This document shows positions 15,747-23,238 of a DNA stretch of 42,307 nucleotides, piece after piece. Source of the DNA: Rhodoferax sp. (lineage in GTDB: Bacteria; Pseudomonadota; Gammaproteobacteria; Burkholderiales; Burkholderiaceae_C); NCBI RefSeq assembly GCF_028715765.1, contig NZ_JAQURE010000028.1, positions 1 to 42,307 of the forward strand. The letters run 5' to 3'. The notes under the pieces are model-generated. The model ran no database searches. It saw only the letters and a list, made by a program, of their open reading frames with translations, and was not told the origin of the DNA. The translations under genes and the position numbers were made by a program. Each line of letters begins with the position of its first letter. The stretch's first letter is position 1.

Positions 15747-17119
15747 TGTCTGGGCCAGTTATTTTTAAATTGCCCTTAGTAAAAGTGCGTGGTCGGCTTG
15801 ATCCGCGCGCAAATCAACCGCTCGTTCAGGAATTACGAAATCGACTGAAATATGGTCTTTATCCAGCAAATCCTCTCGGAGCTATCGCTAATTTTCGCAA
15901 AGTTATCGTGAATCAATTGGTTGACGGAGTCACATACATTGGACTAGAAAATATAAACGGGACAGATGGTGAATATGCTCCGACCTCTGACAGAGAAAGT
16001 GTCAGCAGTGCCGCCATCTTTAGCTCTGGCGACATACTTTTTCCAAAGCTAAGGCCATACCTCAATAAAACTCACTTGGCTAATTTCGATGGCATTTGTT
16101 CAACCGAATTTCATGTTCTTAAAGTTTTCGATGTGTCGCCAGAGTATGTAACAGCGATATTGCGCACAAACAGCATGGTGCAGTTGACTTCACAGTGGAT
16201 GACAGGTAATACATTGCCAAGACTACAGACGGCGGATATTCAAGAAATACCCATACCGATTCCCCCCAAGTCTATTCAAAAACAAGTTGTTGACCTCATG
16301 AGCTTAGCGTATGGTCAAAAGAAGCGGCTGGAAATAGAAGCCACTGCCTTGCTCGCCCAAGTGGATGGGGTCTTGTTGAAACACTTGGGAATTAATTTGC
16401 CCAAACGGAATAGTGGTGCGATAGGTGGGCGAATATTCATTCGTAAGTTGAGTGCGATGGAACACAGACTTGATTCTCTGTTCTATCAAACATCCTTACT
16501 TGATTTCTTGCAGTCATCCTATTTTCCGATTCAGGTCTTGTCATCAGTAGTCAACACGTTCCAGTCTGGCTTTGCTGCGGGTAAGGGAGATCAAGTATTT
16601 GACAAGGGAGTAATACAGATACGCCCGACCAACATCAATGAAGATCGTGAATTCATCTTTGACCGGAATGTGTATCTTCCTGAAAAGCTCTTGCAAGAAT
16701 TTCCCAATGATCGCTTACAAAAGGGTGAAGTGCTTTTTAACAATACAAACAGTCAGGAATTGGTAGGTAAAACTGTCTTTTTTGATTTGGATGGGGATTA
16801 CTTTTGCTCCAATCACATCACCCGTATTGGCGTTGATACCACCAAGTTGAATCCACGATACTTGTGTGCTGTATTGAATGCTTATCAGCGGATGAAAATT
16901 TTTTACGCTATGTGCGTTAATTGGAATAACCAGTCTGGCATCAATATTGAGGCTCTTCGCAAGCTACGAATACCGGTGCCAAGTCTGACGATTCAAGCCA
17001 ATATCGTGGCTGAGTTTGAGCTGCTCGAGAGTCAAGCCAGAACTTTGCGCCAGCAAGCCCTGCAAAAGCTTGACACTGCCAAAGCCCAGGTTGAACATTT
17101 GATTTTTGGAATTGCCTGA
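15746..17119 (+). CDS. HsdS-like DNA specificity subunit
   Basis: A 457-residue type I-style specificity protein with two target-recognition domains separated and closed by helical spacers. The first half ends IQEIPIPIPPKSIQKQVVDL and is followed by a helix (KKRLEIEATALLAQVDGVLL). The second half ends LRKLRIPVPSLTIQANIV and is followed by a second helix (ESQARTLRQQALQKLDTAKA). Each half should read one part of a split target. The start is the ATG at 15746 in a TGATG overlap with the methylase gene; a GTG one codon earlier is possible. This gene is visibly richer in A+T than its neighbours, as expected for a horizontally acquired, fast-changing subunit. Confidence 0.9.
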   Translation: MSGPVIFKLPLVKVRGRLDPRANQPLVQELRNRLKYGLYPANPLGAIANFRKVIVNQLVDGVTYIGLENINGTDGEYAPTSDRESVSSAAIFSSGDILFPKLRPYLNKTHLANFDGICSTEFHVLKVFDVSPEYVTAILRTNSMVQLTSQWMTGNTLPRLQTADIQEIPIPIPPKSIQKQVVDLMSLAYGQKKRLEIEATALLAQVDGVLLKHLGINLPKRNSGAIGGRIFIRKLSAMEHRLDSLFYQTSLLDFLQSSYFPIQVLSSVVNTFQSGFAAGKGDQVFDKGVIQIRPTNINEDREFIFDRNVYLPEKLLQEFPNDRLQKGEVLFNNTNSQELVGKTVFFDLDGDYFCSNHITRIGVDTTKLNPRYLCAVLNAYQRMKIFYAMCVNWNNQSGINIEALRKLRIPVPSLTIQANIVAEFELLESQARTLRQQALQKLDTAKAQVEHLIFGIA

Positions 17120-17184
17120 AACCATGATCCCGCAGCAGCAACATTCACTCAACCGTTCAACACCCCACTGCAAGGACGACTGAC

Positions 17185-17454
17185 ATGCCCACCATCAGCA
17201 TTTTTTACGGCATTGTGATTGCCATGTATTTCAGGGATGTTCAACGGCATCACTTGCCGCACATCCATGCGCGTTATCAAAATGCCAATGCGGTTTTTGC
17301 CATTGAAGACGGTAGTTTGCTCGATGGTGAATTCCCGCCCAACAAAATCCGTCTGGTGCAGGCCTGGATTGAAATTCACCGCGAAGACTTGCAGGCCGAT
17401 TGGGCATTGGCTGTCACCGGCGAAGAGCCCCTGCGCATTCCACCATTGCAATGA
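17185..17454 (+). CDS. DUF4160 family protein
   Basis: An 89-residue protein with the DUF4160 pattern: MPTISIFYGIVIAMYFRD, then HHLPHIHARY and an acidic middle (FAIEDGSLLDGEFP) before W-x-x-x-HREDLQADW. A Shine-Dalgarno AAGGA lies 8 bp before the ATG. DUF4160 genes are often paired with DUF2442 genes, as here (11 bp between them). The pair behaves like a toxin-antitoxin-style accessory module, but no activity is known to me. Confidence 0.85.
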   Translation: MPTISIFYGIVIAMYFRDVQRHHLPHIHARYQNANAVFAIEDGSLLDGEFPPNKIRLVQAWIEIHREDLQADWALAVTGEEPLRIPPLQ

Positions 17455-17464
17455 GGACACGACC

Positions 17465-17707
17465 ATGCTGCAAGACGTTTTAAAAGTGCGCACCTTGGAA
17501 CACCGCTGGCTGGTGCTGGATTTTGAAAATGGCGAAACGCGCCGCTTTGACATGCAGCCACTGCTGGATCAAAAACCTTGGGTTCGCATCAAGCCAGCAG
17601 CCTTGTTTGAGCGTGTTTTTGTTGAAAACGGCACGGTTGCATGGCCGGGCAACATCGACATTGCCCCGGAAACCCTGTACGACTTGTCTGTACCGGTGCT
17701 GCCCTGA
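17465..17707 (+). CDS. DUF2442 family protein
   Basis: An 80-residue protein matching DUF2442: LDFENGETRRFDMQPLL, then a middle FERVFVENGTVAWPG and the closing IDIAPETLYD. It has a GAGGAC ribosome site. It forms a two-gene unit with the DUF4160 gene 11 bp upstream. Function is unknown. It is the last gene of the island; trhP starts 40 bp later in the same direction and may be transcribed from here. Confidence 0.85.
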   Translation: MLQDVLKVRTLEHRWLVLDFENGETRRFDMQPLLDQKPWVRIKPAALFERVFVENGTVAWPGNIDIAPETLYDLSVPVLP

Positions 17708-17747
17708 ACACTGACAATTTCTCTTCCCGTGATGAGTAAGACTACCC

Positions 17748-19145
17748 ATGAAAACTCCTGAACTGCTTGCCCCCGCAGGCTCCATTGCCATGCTGGAGAC
17801 CGCACTGGCCTTTGGTGCCACCGCCGTTTACGCGGGTCAGCCGCGCTACAGCTTGCGCGTGCGCAACAATGACTTTGGCGACATTGATGTCTTGAAGCAA
17901 GGCATTGACACCGCCCATGCCAAAGGTGCGCGCTTCTTTTTAGTGAGCAACATCTTCCCGCACGGCAACAAGATCAGGCACTACATCGACAACATGGCGC
18001 CGGTGATTGCCTTGAAGCCCGATGCCATGATCATGTCTGACCCCGGGCTGATCATGATGGTGCGCGAGACTTGGCCCGAGATGGAGATTCACCTCTCCGT
18101 GCAGTCCAACACCGTTAACTCGGCGGCGGTCAAGTTCTGGCAAAAAGTGGGCTTGAAGCGCATCATCCTGTCGCGTGAGCTCTCCTTAGACCAAGTGGAA
18201 GAAATCCGACAGGCCTGCCCCGACATGGAGCTGGAGGTATTTGTGCACGGTGCGCTGTGCATTGCCTACTCTGGCCGCTGCCTGCTGTCGGGCTACTTCA
18301 ACCACCGCGATGCCAACCAGGGCAGTTGCACCAATTCTTGCCGTTGGGATTACAAAACTCAGAAGGGTGTGGTGGATGCCTCAGGCGATGTGCTGACCCA
18401 GCAAGCCGCGCAGGCGCGAGAGCAGCAAGATGCTGCACGCGAGCAGGGTGCACTAGAGCGCAACCCGGCCGCCAATACGGTTTACATGATCGAAGAAAGC
18501 CAGCGCGAAGGCAGCTACATGCCCATTGAAGAAGACGAGCACGGCACCTATGTGATGAACAGCAAAGACCTGCGCGCCATTGAGCACGTCAAACGCCTGG
18601 TGGAGATTGGTGTGGACTCGCTCAAGATCGAAGGTCGCACCAAGAGCCCATATTACGTGGCGCGCACGGTGCAAAGCTACCGCCGTGCCATTGATGACGC
18701 GGTGGCGGGGCGCGAGCTCAACCCCGCGTTGCTCGGGCAACTTGAAGGCTTGGCCAATCGCGGCTACACCAGCGGCTTTTTCCAACGCCACACGCCCGAG
18801 GCCACGCAAAACTACCTGCGGGGCTACTCTGAGTCTGGCCGCAGCTTGTATGTGGGCGATGCGGTGGCGTTTGATGCAGCGCGCGGCTTGGTGCAGGTGA
18901 ATGTCAAAAACCGCTTTGCCGTGGGCGACTGGCTGGAGATCATTGCGCCTGCGGGCAATGTCGATGTGCTGTTGAGTCGCATGGAAGGCGGCGACGGTGC
19001 ACCCTTGACGGTGGCGCCCGGCAGTGGCCACACCGTGTGGTTGCCGTTGCCCGAAAGCGCAGTGGGGGCATTTGTGGCGCGCTACATCAACCCGCCCGAA
19101 GTCGTGCCCGCTTCCGTTGAAGTTGATGGTGTTTTAGGCCTCTAG
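17748..19145 (+). CDS. trhP: U32-family tRNA hydroxylation protein TrhP (YegQ)
   Basis: A 465-residue peptidase-U32-like protein closest to E. coli YegQ/TrhP, which uses prephenate to make 5-hydroxyuridine at tRNA position 34. Seen: MKTPELLAPAGS, AVYAGQPRYSLRVRNNDF, IMSDPGLIMMVRE, HLSVQSNTVN, and the four-cysteine cluster-binding region GALCIAYSGRC...GSCTNSCRWDY. DEHGTYVMNSKDLRAI and SLKIEGRTKSPYYVART follow. Length and motif order separate it from RlhA, UbiU and UbiV. Its stop codon (TAG) lies inside a repeat copy. A broken paralogous 5' end sits 4.3 kb upstream. Confidence 0.93.
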   Translation: MKTPELLAPAGSIAMLETALAFGATAVYAGQPRYSLRVRNNDFGDIDVLKQGIDTAHAKGARFFLVSNIFPHGNKIRHYIDNMAPVIALKPDAMIMSDPGLIMMVRETWPEMEIHLSVQSNTVNSAAVKFWQKVGLKRIILSRELSLDQVEEIRQACPDMELEVFVHGALCIAYSGRCLLSGYFNHRDANQGSCTNSCRWDYKTQKGVVDASGDVLTQQAAQAREQQDAAREQGALERNPAANTVYMIEESQREGSYMPIEEDEHGTYVMNSKDLRAIEHVKRLVEIGVDSLKIEGRTKSPYYVARTVQSYRRAIDDAVAGRELNPALLGQLEGLANRGYTSGFFQRHTPEATQNYLRGYSESGRSLYVGDAVAFDAARGLVQVNVKNRFAVGDWLEIIAPAGNVDVLLSRMEGGDGAPLTVAPGSGHTVWLPLPESAVGAFVARYINPPEVVPASVEVDGVLGL

Positions 19146-19178
19146 AGCTTATAGAATAAGCGTAAGCAGCTATCAAAA
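19137..19178 (+). repeat. Dispersed palindromic repeat, copy 3 (bridges trhP and arfB)
   Basis: Reads GGCCTCTAGAGCTTAT, then AGA and ATAAGCGTAAGCAGCTATCA. The central GCTTAT/ATAAGC arms pair perfectly. The CTCTAG part carries the trhP stop codon, and the arfB ATG follows directly on the right end. The repeat fills the whole 32-bp gap between the two genes. Confidence 0.85.
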
Positions 19179-19582
19179 TGAATGAAATCCAGGTGCTGCC
19201 AGAAGAGGTGACCTTGAGCGCCATCCGCGCCCAAGGGGCGGGTGGGCAAAACGTCAACAAGGTCTCCAGCGCCATTCACTTGCGTTTTGACATTGCCGCC
19301 AGCAGCCTGCCCGATGCGGTGAAAGCGCGCTTGCTGGCGCTGCATGACAGCCGCATCAGCCAAGACGGCGTGCTGGTGCTCAAGGCGCAGCGTTTTCGCA
19401 CTCAAGAATCCAACAAAATGGACGCACTGCAGCGCTTGCAAGCGTGGGTGGATGCCGCAGCGCAGCCCGTGGAGCCGCGCAAACCCACGCGCCCCACGCG
19501 CGCCTCCAAGCTCAAGCGCTTAACCCAAAAACACCAGCATGCCCAAACCAAACAGCAACGCAGAAAAGGTTTTGATGAGTAA
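19178..19582 (+). CDS. arfB: Alternative ribosome-rescue factor ArfB (YaeJ)
   Basis: A 134-residue release-factor-like peptidyl-tRNA hydrolase that frees ribosomes stalled without a stop codon. The GGQ catalytic motif is at residues 22-24 in [13 protein letters not shown]. The C-terminal tail is Lys/Arg/Gln-rich ([20 protein letters not shown]), which in this family enters the empty mRNA channel. Length is normal. The ATG at 19178 lies at the very end of a repeat copy and no Shine-Dalgarno is visible, so initiation may be weak or coupled to trhP termination 33 bp upstream. Confidence 0.93.
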   Translation: MNEIQVLPEEVTLSAIRAQGAGGQNVNKVSSAIHLRFDIAASSLPDAVKARLLALHDSRISQDGVLVLKAQRFRTQESNKMDALQRLQAWVDAAAQPVEPRKPTRPTRASKLKRLTQKHQHAQTKQQRRKGFDE

Positions 19583-19684
19583 TTCCATTTCCATATCAAT
19601 CCGACATGTTGTTGCAACGCCATGCCGTGCGCTAGCACTGTCTGCGGCTTCGCGCCTAATGTTGTATCGATCTGAAAACGGAAT
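19582..19684. repeat. Element of about 103 bp bounded by a 26-bp imperfect inverted repeat
   Basis: The left arm 19582-19607 starts ATTCCATTTCCATATC. The right arm 19659-19684, reversed, starts ATTCCGTTTTCAGATC. They agree at 20 of 26 positions. The 51 bp between carry no ORF. The left arm begins in the arfB stop codon and the right arm ends 11 bp before rbgA. It could be a small non-autonomous inserted element (MITE-like) or a long RNA hairpin acting between the two genes. Confidence 0.6.
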
Positions 19685-19695
19685 AAGAGGCTGAC

Positions 19696-20661
19696 ATGGC
19701 CATGATTCAATGGTTCCCCGGCCACATGCACCTGACGCAAAAGGCCATTGCCGAGCGCATCAAAGCCATAGACGTGGTGATTGAGCTGCTCGATGCGCGG
19801 CTGCCCGGGTCAAGCGCCAATCCGATGCTGGCCACCTTGACCCAAGGCAAGCCCACGCTGAAGGTGTTGAACAAGCAAGACCTGGCCGACCCCGAGCGCA
19901 CCAGCGCCTGGCTGGCCCACTTCAACGCCCAGCCCGACACCCGCGCCTTGGCGCTGGATGCCAGCATGGCAGCACCAGCCAAAGCGCTGATCAAAGCCTG
20001 CCACGAGCTGGCACCCACCCGTGGCGGCATGGCCAAGCCCATGCGGGTGTTGATTTGCGGCATTCCAAACGTGGGCAAATCGACACTGATCAACACCATG
20101 GTGGGCAAGCGTGCCGCCAAAACCGGTGATGAAGCGGGCGTGACCAAGCTGGAGCAGCGCATAGTGCTGGCGCCAGATTTTTACCTGTACGACACGCCCG
20201 GCATGCTGTGGCCGCGCATCATTGTGGCTAAAAGTGGCTACAACCTGGCCGCCAGCGGTGCTGTGGGGCGCAATGCTTTTGATGAACAAGAGGTGGCGCT
20301 GGAACTGCTCGACACGCTTAAAACCCATTACCCGCAGCGGTTGCAAGCGCGCTACAAACTCGACGATGTAGCGCAGATGACAGACGAGCAATTGCTCAAA
20401 GCCATTGGTGCCAAGCGCGGTGCGCTGCGCAGCGGCCAGCACATTGACATGCAAAAAGCCGCCGAAATTGCCATTTACGACTTTCGTGCCAACGCGCTGG
20501 GGCGCATCACCCTGGAAAGCCCCGAAGAATTTGCCCAGTGGCTGGCTGCCGGACAAACCTTGGATGCCGAGCGCCAGCTTAAAAAAGACGCCATTGAACT
20601 GGATCGCAAAATCCGCTTCAAGCAAATCCCCCGGCCAGATCGACGGGATGGCCCTTGTTGA
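19696..20661 (+). CDS. rbgA: Ribosome biogenesis GTPase RbgA/YlqF
   Basis: A 321-residue circularly permuted GTPase for late large-subunit assembly. The G4 motif NKQD (59-62) comes before G1 GIPNVGKST (122-130), with G3 DTPG at 166-169; this order defines the YlqF/YjeQ class. The N-terminal WFPGHMHLTQKAI is typical of YlqF. The C-terminal helical region of about 130 residues is present. A ribosome site AGAGG lies before the ATG. BrnT starts 28 bp downstream. Confidence 0.93.
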   Translation: MAMIQWFPGHMHLTQKAIAERIKAIDVVIELLDARLPGSSANPMLATLTQGKPTLKVLNKQDLADPERTSAWLAHFNAQPDTRALALDASMAAPAKALIKACHELAPTRGGMAKPMRVLICGIPNVGKSTLINTMVGKRAAKTGDEAGVTKLEQRIVLAPDFYLYDTPGMLWPRIIVAKSGYNLAASGAVGRNAFDEQEVALELLDTLKTHYPQRLQARYKLDDVAQMTDEQLLKAIGAKRGALRSGQHIDMQKAAEIAIYDFRANALGRITLESPEEFAQWLAAGQTLDAERQLKKDAIELDRKIRFKQIPRPDRRDGPC

Positions 20662-20689
20662 AAGTAGTTCATTGACCTACACTTGACGC

Positions 20690-20971
20690 ATGAATTTTGA
20701 ATGGGATGATGCCAAGAGTGAGGCCTGTTTTGAGCAGCGCGGGTTTGATTTTGCTTACGCTGCACGTGCATTTTTTGATCCGCAGCGTCGGGTTCAGGAG
20801 GATGATCGCTACAACTATGGCGAGATTTGTTACCAACTCTTAGGCAGGATCGAGGTGCGTCTGTTTGTGGTGGTGTACACCTCAAGAAATGAAACACTGC
20901 GCATCATTTTGGCGCGAAAAGCCAATTTACGAGAGATGAAACGCTATGAAAACGGTACAAATGACGATTGA
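20690..20971 (+). CDS. brnT: BrnT-family toxin
   Basis: A 93-residue protein of the BrnT (RelE-fold ribonuclease) toxin family. Seen: FEWDDAKSEACFEQRGFDF at the start, AFFDPQRRVQEDDRYNYGE in the middle, and VVVYTSRNETLRIILARKAN with an Arg/Tyr-rich end. BrnT toxins inhibit translation. The partner gene overlaps by 26 nt and encodes an Xre-type HTH protein, not the usual ribbon-helix-helix BrnA. Confidence 0.87.
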   Translation: MNFEWDDAKSEACFEQRGFDFAYAARAFFDPQRRVQEDDRYNYGEICYQLLGRIEVRLFVVVYTSRNETLRIILARKANLREMKRYENGTNDD

Positions 20972-21281
20972 TCCAGCCTTGCCCAACACGCTTGCAGTTG
21001 GGCGCATGAATGCCGCCCGGATGGATGCAACGAGTGAAAAGGACATTGCTCTGCAAATGGCAATGGATGACGCAGAGGCCATGCAAGATGCGGCCAAATT
21101 TGCCTTGCGTGTACGTCAACGTTTGGGCTTTAGTCAAGCCGAGTTCGCTGAGCGGATTCATGTCTCTGTCGACACCATTCGCAATTGGGAGCAAGGCAAA
21201 CGCAGTCCAACGGGTGCAGCAAAGGCGCTGTTCAAAGTGTTGGACAAAGCCCCTGAAGCGGCGCTGCTGGCATTGCATTAG
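20946..21281 (+). CDS. Xre-type HTH protein, probable antitoxin for BrnT
   Basis: A 111-residue protein with a helix-turn-helix in the C-terminal half: LRVRQRLGFSQAEFAERI, then VSVDTIRNWEQGKRSPTGAA. The N-terminal half (about 50 residues, ATSEKDIALQMAMDDAEAMQ) is likely to contact the toxin. Overlap with brnT by 26 nt argues for one translationally coupled module; the HTH would repress the operon. A second ATG at 20961 is possible. The role is inferred from position and fold. Confidence 0.82.
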   Translation: MKTVQMTIDPALPNTLAVGRMNAARMDATSEKDIALQMAMDDAEAMQDAAKFALRVRQRLGFSQAEFAERIHVSVDTIRNWEQGKRSPTGAAKALFKVLDKAPEAALLALH

Positions 21282-21285
21282 TTCA

Positions 21286-21579
21286 TCAATCCCCTGCTCT
21301 CAGTTGCACGTCTGAGCAGGGGTAGGCCACGCAGGGCAGGATGTAGCCGTCTTCTTTTTCTTCTGAACTCAGCCCTGGCCATTCAATCTCGTAGCGTACC
21401 TGGCCATGTTCCAGCTTTGAAAAACAGGTGCGACAGGTGCCGTTGCGACACGAGCTGGGCCAGTTCAGGCCGCCTTGCTCCATCGACATCAACAGGGTTT
21501 GGTTTGACCAGGCATCAAAGCTTTGGCCGTCTGGCTGGGTTTGACCCATGAACAGGGCAGGGTGATTGGTGTGGCTCAT
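21286..21579 (-). CDS. 2Fe-2S ferredoxin-domain protein
   Basis: A 97-residue plant-type ferredoxin-like protein. Cluster cysteines are seen in SSCRNGTCRTCFSKLEHG (C-x4-C-x2-C) and ILPCVAYPCSD. It is soluble and probably an electron carrier, but no partner reductase or oxygenase is next to it. It is convergent with the BrnT antitoxin gene, with only 4 bp between stops. The last codons lie in a perfect 9-bp inverted repeat (21291-21322). Confidence 0.87.
   Translation of the reverse strand: MSHTNHPALFMGQTQPDGQSFDAWSNQTLLMSMEQGGLNWPSSCRNGTCRTCFSKLEHGQVRYEIEWPGLSSEEKEDGYILPCVAYPCSDVQLRAGD
21291..21322. terminator. 9-bp GC-rich inverted repeat at the convergent junction
   Basis: CCCCTGCTC at 21291-21299 pairs with GAGCAGGGG at 21314-21322. 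It lies in the last ferredoxin codons, 10 bp past the HTH stop. There is no T-run on either side, so it is only a candidate bidirectional 3' end structure. Confidence 0.35.
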
Positions 21580-21596
21580 AAAATAGTGATGTTTTT

Positions 21597-21638
21597 GGCT
21601 TGTGGCGCTTTAAATATAAGCACAATGAGCTATAAAAT
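21597..21638 (+). repeat. Dispersed palindromic repeat, copy 4
   Basis: Reads GGCTTGTGGCGCTTTAAAT, then ATAAGCACAATGAGCTATAA. It sits in the divergent region between the ferredoxin and DHH genes. Its left end GGCTTGTGGCGC is shared exactly with the copy inside leuS. Confidence 0.7.
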
Positions 21639-21670
21639 ACGTAGCATTATTTTAGCTTAAACGCCTACCC

Positions 21671-22591
21671 ATGGTAAAAATTATGTCTTTGAATTTGTCT
21701 GTATTTCCTGACCCGTCTGACCCCAGCCCGTTGATTTTGTACCACGGCCGCAGCTGTCCAGATGGCTTTGCGGCGGCGCTGGCGGCATGGTTGTATTTTT
21801 CTGGCAAGGCAGAGTTTGTGGCGCTGGATCATGGCGATGTGAAGTCGGTTGACGACTTGCCCAAGCTTGATGGCCGGGCGGTCTACATTCTTGATTTTTC
21901 GTTTGCCGATGACATCTTGCGTGTTATTGATGCGCGTGCTGCCAAGTTGGTCATGCTGGACCACCATTTGAGCGCAGCAGAGAAGTTGACGGGCTTCCAG
22001 TGCCGCTGTGGCGTGGTGCACTTTGACATGAAAAAGTCTGGTGCGCGCCTGGCCTGGGAGTTTTTTCACCCCCAGCAAAGCGTGCCTGATTTGGTGCGCT
22101 TTGTGGAAGACCGTGACATTTGGGTGTGGCAATACCCGCAGAGCGCTGGTTTTCTGGCCGCGCTTGACATGGAGCCGATGGACTTTGCCCGCTGGCAGGC
22201 CATTGCCAATTTCGATGCCGCCGAGCTGGCCAGCTACATTGCACGCGGCCAGGCCATGGATGAAAAATTCACCAAACTGGCGCAAGACATGCTGGAACAC
22301 GCTCAAGCCTTGGTGTTCAACGGCATCACCGGCGTGATGGTCAACGCCCCCAGCGCCTTTCACAGTTTGGTGGGAGACATGTTGAGCAAGCAGTCTGGTA
22401 CGTTTGCGCTGATGTGGACGGTGGACAAAAAAGGCGTGGTGAAGTGTGGTTTGCGATCGCGCTCAGGCTTCAGTTGCATTCCACTCGCGGCCAGCCTGGG
22501 CGGCGGTGGGCATGCACAGGCCTGCGGCTTCAAGCTACCGGCTCAGCGCTTGCCCGAGCTGCTCTCAGGCGTGCTCAACGGAGCGTCTTAA
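21671..22591 (+). CDS. DHH-family phosphoesterase
   Basis: A 306-residue DHH/DHHA1 protein. Metal-binding motifs: YHGRSCPDGFAAA near residue 25, VYILDFSFADD, the DHH triad in MLDHHLSA near residue 95, and the C-terminal DHHA1 motif GGGGHAQACGF. Such proteins cleave phosphodiesters (oligonucleotides, cyclic dinucleotides, pAp); the exact substrate is not clear. The start may be 21671 (MVKIM) or 21683 (MSLNL). Its stop codon overlaps the stop of the convergent lipoprotein gene (shared TTAA). Confidence 0.86.
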   Translation: MVKIMSLNLSVFPDPSDPSPLILYHGRSCPDGFAAALAAWLYFSGKAEFVALDHGDVKSVDDLPKLDGRAVYILDFSFADDILRVIDARAAKLVMLDHHLSAAEKLTGFQCRCGVVHFDMKKSGARLAWEFFHPQQSVPDLVRFVEDRDIWVWQYPQSAGFLAALDMEPMDFARWQAIANFDAAELASYIARGQAMDEKFTKLAQDMLEHAQALVFNGITGVMVNAPSAFHSLVGDMLSKQSGTFALMWTVDKKGVVKCGLRSRSGFSCIPLAASLGGGGHAQACGFKLPAQRLPELLSGVLNGAS

Positions 22592-23175
22592 TCCACCCCC
22601 AGCAGCTGAGCCAACGCGGCGGTTTCCATGGCGCCGTTGTGGCTCACAATTTCGCCCGTGCGGCGGTTTTTGGCCAGCACAAAGGGCACCGAGTCCACGC
22701 CCAATTGCGTCAGCAGTTGGGTGTTGGCTTTGATGATGCTCACCTGGTCGTCGCTCGGGCTGGGGGCTGACAGGCCGCCAGTGCCAGCCAGCAGTGAGGC
22801 TTCGTGGGCAGACATGGTGTCTTGCGGGTTGCTGGCATTCATCAACGCCACGGCTTGCGGCAGGCTTTTGCCTTGGTTAAAGGCAATCGGAATCCAGATA
22901 AATTTCACTTTACTCAGCAGCGGTTGGCTGGCTTGCCAAAGGTGGCCGCAGTGCGGGCATTGCGGGTCAAACAGCACGTAGACCGCTTGGGCACTCATCA
23001 TCGACCCCACGGTAAAACCTTTGCCCGAGGCGGCCACCGTGTCGTAGTTTGACAGGGTCGGGCTGGTGACTGCGCTGGGGGTGGTGTCCGCTGCAGGTGT
23101 CTCTTGCTTGGAGCATGAGGCAACAGACAGCGCCAGGGCTGCGATCAAGCTGAGGGTCAGGGTGGTGGTTTTCAA
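22588..23175 (-). CDS. Thioredoxin-fold lipoprotein with CPHC motif (DsbG/DsbC-like)
   Basis: A 195-residue exported protein. The lipobox VAS-Cys21 follows a hydrophobic leader, so it is probably a lipoprotein. The redox motif C73-P-H-C76 sits in YVLFDPQCPHCGHLW, followed by a DsbA-like helical insertion and VDSVPFVLAKN with the cis-proline. It probably acts in periplasmic disulfide exchange. I chose a TTG start at 23175 because AAGGAG lies 9 bp before it; the longer frame starts from a TTG that would put this ribosome site inside the coding region. It follows holA on the same strand. Confidence 0.83.
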   Translation of the reverse strand: MKTTTLTLSLIAALALSVASCSKQETPAADTTPSAVTSPTLSNYDTVAASGKGFTVGSMMSAQAVYVLFDPQCPHCGHLWQASQPLLSKVKFIWIPIAFNQGKSLPQAVALMNASNPQDTMSAHEASLLAGTGGLSAPSPSDDQVSIIKANTQLLTQLGVDSVPFVLAKNRRTGEIVSHNGAMETAALAQLLGVD

Positions 23176-23238
23176 AGCAAGGTTCTCCTTCAAACAGGGT
23201 TAGAGCGCGGGGTGGCACGGGTGTGCAGGTTCATGAAA

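Noticed and set aside
17748-19145. Considered RlhA, UbiU or UbiV for the U32 gene
   Set aside because: Length and the AGQPRYSLRVRNNDF and DEHGTYVMNSKDLRAI motifs fit YegQ/TrhP.
19582-19684. Inverted-repeat element considered as an attC site
   Set aside because: GCCTAAT next to GTTG is suggestive, but the paired core sites are not in matching positions and no cassette gene follows.
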